From Verrucomicrobiaceae bacterium (lineage in GTDB: Bacteria; Verrucomicrobiota; Verrucomicrobiia; Verrucomicrobiales; Verrucomicrobiaceae), in contig JADJPM010000001.1 of assembly GCA_016713245.1 (NCBI GenBank), positions 868,001-932,000 on the forward strand: DNA of 64,000 bases, given 5' to 3'. The notes beneath the pieces are model-generated. The model had not been told where the DNA came from and made no database searches. It worked only from the letters and a program-made list of their open reading frames with translations. Made by a program: the position numbers and the translations under genes. Below, piece after piece: positions 58,653-64,000 of this stretch. Within the stretch, counting starts at the first letter, position 1. Every line of letters starts with the position of its first letter.

Positions 58653-59006
58653 TTAGCTCGCGGAGGAAGCCACGGCGTCAGAGCCACGCTCGCCCGTGCG
58701 GATGCGGATGGCATCGAGCACTGCGCTCACGAAGATCTTGCCGTCACCGATCTTGCCGGTGTTGGCGGCCTTCTGGATGGCAGCCACGACGTCATCGCCA
58801 CGGCTATCGTCCACGACGACTTCGATCTTCACTTTGGGGAGGAAATCCACGGTGTATTCACTGCCGCGATAAATTTCAGTATGGCCTTTTTGACGGCCAA
58901 ATCCCTTCACCTCCACGACGGTCATGCCTTCGACGCCTACCTCAGCGAGGGCTTCTTTCACATCCTCCAATTTGAAGGGTTTGATGATTGCTTCGATTTT
59001 TTTCAT
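58653..59006 (-). CDS. glnB: P-II family nitrogen regulatory protein
   Basis: The 117-residue protein has the PII signatures 'GMTVVEVKGFGRQKGHTEIYRGSEY' in parts (T-loop with the uridylylatable Tyr51 in 'RGSEYTVDF'), and 'TGKIGDGKIFVSAVLDAIRIRTGERG'. PII trimers sense 2-oxoglutarate and ATP/ADP and control glutamine synthetase, AmtB or other targets. No amtB or glnA is adjacent. The ATG begins the conserved MKKIEAIIKPFK. An ATG four codons upstream is less likely. Confidence 0.95.
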   Translation of the reverse strand: MKKIEAIIKPFKLEDVKEALAEVGVEGMTVVEVKGFGRQKGHTEIYRGSEYTVDFLPKVKIEVVVDDSRGDDVVAAIQKAANTGKIGDGKIFVSAVLDAIRIRTGERGSDAVASSAS

Positions 59007-59216
59007 GGTTAACGGCAATTAGATATGTGGTTTCTGGGATTGCAACGATGAGGCCGACAGAAGGATGATTTTTCCCGGCTGACCGGTGCGCAAAGTTCAT
59101 TTAGCGGGAAGCGTGCCAACTTCCAGACGGATTTTCTTATCCTTCCTGCCAACGACGAAAAACCGCCCCGCAGCCCCCGGTTGCCAAAACGCCAGCCCTA
59201 CGGTATCCCCGCCGCC

Positions 59217-60098
59217 ATGCTTCCCCGTGCCCTTTTCCCCCTCTTCGCCCTCGCGGCGACTCTCTGCCAGGCCCAGGAGGAGACGATCGAGGTGCGGCTC
59301 CGCTGGGAACCCGGCCAGTTTTACCTTCAGGAATCGGACACGGACACCACCACGCTCCTCACCACCATCGGCCAAAAGCACGATCAGAAGCTCCGCATGC
59401 GCCAGACGACCTCCATCAAGGTCACCAAGAATGACGCCGGTGAGCAACTCGCCCGCGTGAGCATTGATTCGCTCACCGGCGAGCTCCTCCAAGACGGCCT
59501 GCTGCATCCATTCGACTCCGCCAAGATGGCCGATGCCCTCCCCGTCCTGCAAAAAGCCGTCGGTGGAGCCGCCGGACGGGCCTTCACCTTGGTCTATAAT
59601 CCGCAGGGCGATTTCCAAGACGTGCGTGACATCAGCTCCATGGTCAGCGGCGGCGAAAACCCGGACCTCACCTCCATCGCCGATGCCAAGCAGCTCGCCA
59701 CTCTCTACCGCCGCTCGATGGAAATGGGCCTGCCGAAGATCCCCGTCCGCCCTGGGGACAAATGGATCAGCGATGAGGTCATTCCCTTCTCCGAGGCCGG
59801 CCAGGTGCAGGTGAAGCTCAAATCCAAATTCGAAGGCATCGTGGACCGCAGCGGCCGGAAGCATGCGCAGATCGCCTTTGAAGGCACGATGGAGACTCAG
59901 CCGGACGAGGGCACCAAGAGGTCAGTCAAGGTCGCCGCCGATTCCAAAGTCTCCGGGCAGGTCTTTTTCGACCTCGAACGGCACACCGTCTCGCTTTCCG
60001 TGCTCCTCGCTGTCGTGAATCTCAGCGTCGATGGCAAAATCCTCCCCGTCCGCCAACAAGTGACCACCCGCCTCGTGGCGATGAAGCAGGCGAAGTAA
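59217..60098 (+). CDS. Exported protein, DUF6263-like
   Basis: The 293-residue protein has a signal peptide (about 1-19, ending C-Q-A-Q). Its beta-rich body resembles DUF6263 proteins: 'RLRWEPGQFYLQESDTDTT', 'RVSIDSLTGELLQDG', 'PVRPGDKWISDEVIPF' and 'ISLDG'-type closing strands. Function unknown. Convergent with the MFS gene that ends 6 bases away. An upstream in-frame start lacks the signal sequence. Confidence 0.75.
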   Translation: MLPRALFPLFALAATLCQAQEETIEVRLRWEPGQFYLQESDTDTTTLLTTIGQKHDQKLRMRQTTSIKVTKNDAGEQLARVSIDSLTGELLQDGLLHPFDSAKMADALPVLQKAVGGAAGRAFTLVYNPQGDFQDVRDISSMVSGGENPDLTSIADAKQLATLYRRSMEMGLPKIPVRPGDKWISDEVIPFSEAGQVQVKLKSKFEGIVDRSGRKHAQIAFEGTMETQPDEGTKRSVKVAADSKVSGQVFFDLERHTVSLSVLLAVVNLSVDGKILPVRQQVTTRLVAMKQAK

Positions 60099-60104
60099 GC
60101 GGAC

Positions 60105-61334
60105 TCAGCCCTCCAGCCCCCGCGCCTTCGTATCCGGTGCCCACCAGATGACCACGCAGCCCAGCGCATAGATGCTGGCACAGATCGTGCCGACACGTGG
60201 GTAGTCACCACCCATCGCGGCAAAAAGATAACCCGCCGCCAGCACGCCGAAGGCGGTGGCAAAACGGCCGGAGTTGTAGGCTAGGCCGCTCCCGGTGGCA
60301 CGCACGCGAGTCGGAAAGAGCTCCGGCAAATACAGCGCCAGCCAGCCAAAGAACAGCGTGGCCACGAAACCCTGCATGAAAACGATGGCGTGAAAGCCCT
60401 CACGCAGCGGAGCAGTCTTTTGAAACATCACGAAGGTGATCGCAAAGGTCGTCACACTGATCAGCGCATAGCTTGCTCGGCGTCCCATCCAGCTCGCGAA
60501 CTGCGCCCCAGCGAAGCTGCCGAGCGTGGCACCCAGCGCCCACCAGCCCTGCGTCGCTGCTTTGTAGCCCACGTTGGTCGTTCCGGCGATTTTATCCGCC
60601 CACGGGATCATCCACTTGCTCGCGGACCACGCACCAATCATCGGAATGGCGCTGATGAGGATGCCGATGAGCGTGAAACGAATCAGCGAAGGCTGAAACA
60701 GCTCTCGCAGCGGCGTCACCGCCTTCACCTCACCACGCGTCGCCAGCCATTTCGGCGACTCCGGCAAGGCCAGCAGCACAAACACACCCAGCACGGTCGG
60801 CACGCCCGCGAATTGAAATACCCAGCGCCACGACTCTGGCGTGATCGACCAGTTCAAGGCGAGCTGCGACAGCAGCAAAATGCCCGCATTGAGCCCCGCC
60901 ATCATCGCCCCGGACACCAGCGGCCTCGACGCGCCACTCCAGCACTCCGAAACGAGCGCGATGCCATTCGGCCACAGCCCGCCGACACCCAGCCCCACCA
61001 AAAATCGCAGCGCCAGCATCTGCCATTGATCCTCCGCATACGCGCCCAAAGCGGCGAAGACCGAGTAGAACAAGATGCAGATGCCCATCGCCCGCGTTCG
61101 CCCCACGCGATCTCCGAGACTGCCGAGCGTGATGCCGCCGATCGCCGCGCCGAGCATGAGAGCCGCCGTGAACCGCGCAAACCATTCCCCGCCAAGTTCC
61201 GGCGTGAACGCCGGCCCCAACAAACTCTTCGACACCGAGAGCGATGCCACCGGCATCAATCCCAGCTCCACGCCATCAAAGACCAGCGCGAGAAAACTCG
61301 TGATAAGTACAAGGTAGCGTTGGCGGGCGGTCAT
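60105..61334 (-). CDS. MFS transporter (AAHS/SP-like)
   Basis: The 409-residue protein has 12 helices. Family motifs are 'FDGVELGLMPVAS' in helix 1, 'GSLGDRVGRTRAM' as the loop 2-3 motif, and 'LPESPKWLATRGE' at the end of the first half. Relatives carry aromatic acids, sugars or organic acids. The ATG overlaps the stop of the dehydrogenase gene by 4 bases, so transporter and enzyme probably handle the same substrate. Confidence 0.92.
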   Translation of the reverse strand: MTARQRYLVLITSFLALVFDGVELGLMPVASLSVSKSLLGPAFTPELGGEWFARFTAALMLGAAIGGITLGSLGDRVGRTRAMGICILFYSVFAALGAYAEDQWQMLALRFLVGLGVGGLWPNGIALVSECWSGASRPLVSGAMMAGLNAGILLLSQLALNWSITPESWRWVFQFAGVPTVLGVFVLLALPESPKWLATRGEVKAVTPLRELFQPSLIRFTLIGILISAIPMIGAWSASKWMIPWADKIAGTTNVGYKAATQGWWALGATLGSFAGAQFASWMGRRASYALISVTTFAITFVMFQKTAPLREGFHAIVFMQGFVATLFFGWLALYLPELFPTRVRATGSGLAYNSGRFATAFGVLAAGYLFAAMGGDYPRVGTICASIYALGCVVIWWAPDTKARGLEG

Positions 61335-62149
61335 GGTTTTGAAATGGCTTCAATCACCGCGCTGTTGTCCGCCTCGCCAAAGCCGAGCGCCTCGGCTTTT
61401 TCGAGTAGTTCGCGATGCCTCTCGCTCAGCGGCAGCGGGATCGAACTGGCGGCGAGCATCAGGCGCACGTCCTTCAAATGCTGCGAGAGCTTCGCCTGCG
61501 GCGTGAAATCACGCGCGAGCATCTTTTCGCCCTTCGTATCCATGATGCGTGAGTAGGCCATGCTGCGACGCAAAACTTCCAAAGCCTGTTTTCCCTCCAC
61601 GCCGAGTTCATCCGCCAAGACGAGTCCTTCGGCTAAAGCCGCCCGATTGAGCCCGAGGACGAGATTCGTGACCAGTTTCATCTTCGCGCCGCTACCGCAG
61701 GGACCGGTGTGAACCGCATCACGACCTATTTGGGCGAACAAATCGCGACAACGCTCAAAAACCGCCGCGTCACCGCCCGCCATGATCAAAACGTCTCCAG
61801 TGGCGAGTTGGGCGCTGCTTCCGGAAATCGTCGCATCAAGGTAGTGGATGCCTTGCGCGGCCAACTCGGCTCCCAGAGCGGTCATTTCGGCTGGATCGCC
61901 CGTCGTGGTGTCGATGAGCACATGTCCGGGCTTCATCGGCGCACCACGCAACACCTCGCGCACGACGCCGGAGTTCGGCAGGCAGAGGAAAACGACCTCG
62001 CAGCAGTCAAAAACCTCATCCGCGGTCAACGCATTCACACAGCGGGAGGCATCGACATCCCAGCCGCAGGCTGCGCCGGTGCGTTTCATCACAGCGCTGC
62101 CCATCAGGCCCATGCCGATGATGCCAAGGCGGTCGGGAGAGGAGGTCAT
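61331..62149 (-). CDS. 3-hydroxyisobutyrate-dehydrogenase-family NAD(P)-dependent oxidoreductase
   Basis: The 272-residue protein has a Rossmann motif 'LGIIGMGLMGSAV' (about 8-20). Family blocks 'DTTTGDPAEMTALGAELAAQGIHYLDATISGSS' (in parts) and 'GSGAKMKLVTNLVLGLNRAALAEGL' follow, including the catalytic Lys region. Substrates include 3-hydroxyisobutyrate, tartronate semialdehyde or other beta-hydroxyacids. Coupling to the downstream MFS gene supports use of an imported hydroxyacid. It diverges from the esterase gene by 43 bases. Confidence 0.92.
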   Translation of the reverse strand: MTSSPDRLGIIGMGLMGSAVMKRTGAACGWDVDASRCVNALTADEVFDCCEVVFLCLPNSGVVREVLRGAPMKPGHVLIDTTTGDPAEMTALGAELAAQGIHYLDATISGSSAQLATGDVLIMAGGDAAVFERCRDLFAQIGRDAVHTGPCGSGAKMKLVTNLVLGLNRAALAEGLVLADELGVEGKQALEVLRRSMAYSRIMDTKGEKMLARDFTPQAKLSQHLKDVRLMLAASSIPLPLSERHRELLEKAEALGFGEADNSAVIEAISKP

Positions 62150-62192
62150 GCGCGGGAAAGAACGACGCGACGGCGGAGTTCATGCCAGCCAC

Positions 62193-63080
62193 ATGAAGCG
62201 CCTCGCTCTTTTCCTCGCCCTAGCCTTTTCGATCCACGCTGCGGACGCGCCGCCGAAGTGGAAAAAGCTCAATCCGCAGACGCCCGCTGGCTTCACCCTG
62301 AAGACCATCGACGTCGAGAAGCATCCCGAGCACCATGTCGAGCTCTACGTTTACGTCCCGGATGCTCCCGGCAGCTATCCTTGCATCCTCGACATCCACG
62401 GCGGCGGCTGGAAAGCCCGCCAGGTGGAGGCGGACAAGCCGATGATGGAGCGTCTCGCGCAGCGTGGCTTTGTCACCGCGCTCGTCAGCTACCGCCTTTC
62501 CACCGAGGCGAAGTATCCCGCCGCCATTCACGACTGCAAAGCCGCGCTGCGCTGCCTGCGTGCCCATGCCAAGGAACTCAAACTCGACCCCGAGCGCATC
62601 GGCTGCATGGGCGGCAGCGCCGGCGGCCATCTCTCCGGTCTCACCGCGATGACCAACGGCCTCGCCGCGTTTGAAGGCGACGGCCCGTTCAAAGATCAAA
62701 GCAGCACCGTGAAGGCCTGCATCGTCATGGCCGCCACGCAGGACCTCGTCGCCGCGAACAAAGACAAGACCAATGAAGGCGCGGTGCTCTTCTTTGGCTC
62801 CACTGCCGCCGAGAAACCGGATCTGTATGCCGCCGCCTCGCCCATCACCCATGTGCGGGCCGGTGTTTGCCCGACGATCTTCATTGAGGGCGAGAAGGAC
62901 ACGCTCAAAATCGGCCGTGCGGAGATGATGGAGAAATTGAAGGCTCTCGGCATCGAAACCGCCGTCCACACCCTCAAGCACGCGCCTCATCCCTTCTGGA
63001 TGAGCGATCCCTGGTGCGCCGAGACCGTGGACATCGCCGATGCCTTCTTCAAAAAGCATCTCGGCACGGTGAAGCATTGA
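62193..63080 (+). CDS. Secreted alpha/beta-hydrolase esterase (BD-FAE-like)
   Basis: The 295-residue protein has a signal peptide (1-16). The oxyanion motif 'LDIHGGGWKARQVE' is about 65-78, the nucleophile elbow is 'IGCMGGSAGGHLSG' (Ser in GGSAGG), the acid in 'EGEKDTL' and the His in 'KHAPHPFWM'. This order is typical of HSL-like esterases that remove acetyl or feruloyl groups from polysaccharides. It fits the carbohydrate-oriented gene content of the window. Confidence 0.92.
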   Translation: MKRLALFLALAFSIHAADAPPKWKKLNPQTPAGFTLKTIDVEKHPEHHVELYVYVPDAPGSYPCILDIHGGGWKARQVEADKPMMERLAQRGFVTALVSYRLSTEAKYPAAIHDCKAALRCLRAHAKELKLDPERIGCMGGSAGGHLSGLTAMTNGLAAFEGDGPFKDQSSTVKACIVMAATQDLVAANKDKTNEGAVLFFGSTAAEKPDLYAAASPITHVRAGVCPTIFIEGEKDTLKIGRAEMMEKLKALGIETAVHTLKHAPHPFWMSDPWCAETVDIADAFFKKHLGTVKH

Positions 63081-63106
63081 TTCTTGCATCGTCAGTGGTT
63101 CACGCC

Positions 63107-64000
63107 ATGAGCAAAGGCATGACCGAAGCTGATTTCACCCCCGCCACGGCTGCCGAAGTGCGGCAGCTCCGTGATCAATTGGACGCGCAGGGCAAGAAAC
63201 TGGTCTTCACCAATGGCTGCTTCGATCTCCTGCATGCTGGCCACGTCCGCTACCTGGCCGATGCCCGCGCTTTGGGCGATGCGATGGTCGTGGCACTGAA
63301 TTCGGACGCGAGCGTCCGTGCCCTCAAAGGCCCCGACCGGCCGCTGAACAACGAAAACGATCGCGCCGAGGTTTTGTGCGCCCTGCGAGCCGTGGATGTC
63401 GTGGTCGTTTTTGGCGATGAACGGGCCACCAGCCTCATCGAAATCATCCGCCCGCATGTGTATGCCAAGGGTGGTGACTACACCGTCGAGTCGCTGAATG
63501 CCGAGGAGCGTGCCGCATTGCAATCCGTGGGCGCGGAGATCCGCATCCTGCCGCTGGTCCCCGGTCGCTCTACCACCGCCACCATTCAAAAAATGCATTC
63601 CCCACAAGGTGGCAAGCTGCGCCTCGCCGTGCTCGGCAGCGGCGTGGGCTCGAACTTCCGCGCCATCGTCGAGGCCATTCAGGCTGGAAAACTCGACGCC
63701 GAGGTCGTGGCGGCCATTTCAGATCAAAAAGACTCCGGCTTCCTCGCCATCGCCAAACAGGCCGGACTTCCCGCCCACTTCGTCGATCCCGGCTCGAACC
63801 CCAAAAAGCTCGGCGAGGCCGCGCAGAAGGAAATCTTCGATCATCTCGAACGAGCACGCACCGATGTCGTCGTGCTCGCCGGCTTCATGCGCATCCTCAA
63901 AGAGCCGGTGATCGGTCATTACTCAGGCCGCATCGTCAACGTCCACCCTTCCCTGCTGCCGAAGCACAAAGGCGCTCACGCCGTGCAGGATGCGCTCGAC
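63107..64000 (+). CDS. RfaE2-type adenylyltransferase fused to phosphoribosylglycinamide formyltransferase (partial)
   Basis: One frame of 298 codons runs off the right edge with no internal stop. Residues about 15-162 are an RfaE2/HldE-C nucleotidyltransferase with 'TNGCFDLLHAGHVRYL' (HxGH), 'VYAKGGDYT' and 'PGRSTTATI'. Residues about 170-298 are PurN: 'LAVLGSGVGSNFRAIVEAI', 'VVVLAGFMRIL', and 'IVNVHPSLLPKHKGAH' with the catalytic N-x-H. The first part would make an ADP-sugar or similar nucleotide, the second formylates GAR in purine synthesis. An in-frame ATG at 63593 could start PurN separately. Confidence 0.88.
   Translation, partial: MSKGMTEADFTPATAAEVRQLRDQLDAQGKKLVFTNGCFDLLHAGHVRYLADARALGDAMVVALNSDASVRALKGPDRPLNNENDRAEVLCALRAVDVVVVFGDERATSLIEIIRPHVYAKGGDYTVESLNAEERAALQSVGAEIRILPLVPGRSTTATIQKMHSPQGGKLRLAVLGSGVGSNFRAIVEAIQAGKLDAEVVAAISDQKDSGFLAIAKQAGLPAHFVDPGSNPKKLGEAAQKEIFDHLERARTDVVVLAGFMRILKEPVIGHYSGRIVNVHPSLLPKHKGAHAVQDALD

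Noticed and set aside
1..64000. tRNA or rRNA genes and CRISPR arrays
   Set aside because: No TpsiC-like GTTCGAATCC with matching acceptor stem and no regularly spaced 25-40-base repeats were found by eye. A scan with tRNAscan-SE or similar would be decisive.

Overview
The window is a GC-rich (by eye roughly 60%) bacterial chromosome segment, densely coding, most likely from the phylum Verrucomicrobiota (Verrucomicrobiaceae/Prosthecobacter-like). This placement is an inference from gene content, not from a marker-gene search. The supporting content is two secreted sulfatases, a planctomycete/verrucomicrobial-type DUF1587/1592/1588/1585 cytochrome protein, an alternative complex III (ACIII) operon, FolE2, and the ribosomal and membrane-biogenesis genes in the arrangement rpmH-rnpA-yidD-yidC-jag.

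Layout. 1-4.5 kb (minus): a higBA toxin-antitoxin pair cut by the window edge, a DUF255/thioredoxin-fold protein, and rpsA with its own terminator. 4.6-6.8 kb (plus): a YtqB/MnmM-like methyltransferase, an exported MsrA and a creatininase-family hydrolase. 6.8-12.5 kb (minus): a 3D-domain protein, a membrane-anchored secreted protein, then jag/khpB, yidC, yidD, rnpA and rpmH. 12.7-18 kb: divergent sulfatases, a two-domain retropepsin-like lipoprotein and an RlmI-like methyltransferase. 18-24 kb (mainly minus): sua5, folE2, rpsR, rpmG, a histone-H1-tailed DksA-like protein, a GlcD-type oxidase and frr, followed by an IS630 remnant. 24.4-26.3 kb: a truncated hemoglobin, DUF2306 and YARHG proteins.

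26.3-45 kb is the centrepiece: about 19 kb of minus-strand genes reading actA-B-C-D-E-F, a small membrane protein, a ccoN-like gene, a ccoO-like gene, a membrane-anchored cytochrome c, a cupredoxin-like lipoprotein, ctaD, ctaE, ctaF, two tiny membrane proteins, ctaC (coxB) and ctaA. ACIII would oxidise quinol and pass electrons through the c-type cytochromes and/or cupredoxin to an A-type heme-copper oxidase, with CtaA supplying heme A. The most unusual member is the ccoN-like protein. It aligns with cbb3 oxidase subunit I but lacks two of three CuB histidines, the heme b3 histidine and one low-spin heme histidine, so it cannot be a conventional oxidase. CtaE carries an insertion of about 250 residues. 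A perfect CRP-type dyad (TGTGA-N6-TCACA) sits just upstream of actA.

45-64 kb is more accessory: an amino-acid permease unit, an AT-richer DUF4062 gene (possible defence/signalling gene), a frameshifted DUF1592-type cytochrome gene, a nitrilase-like amidase, two MFS transporters, an AraC/XylR-type regulator, an orphan MazE/AbrB-like protein, glnB, several unrecognised exported proteins, an esterase and, at the right edge, an in-frame RfaE2-PurN fusion that runs out of the window. Three copies of a REP-like palindromic repeat lie in this part. No rRNA, tRNA or CRISPR array was seen.
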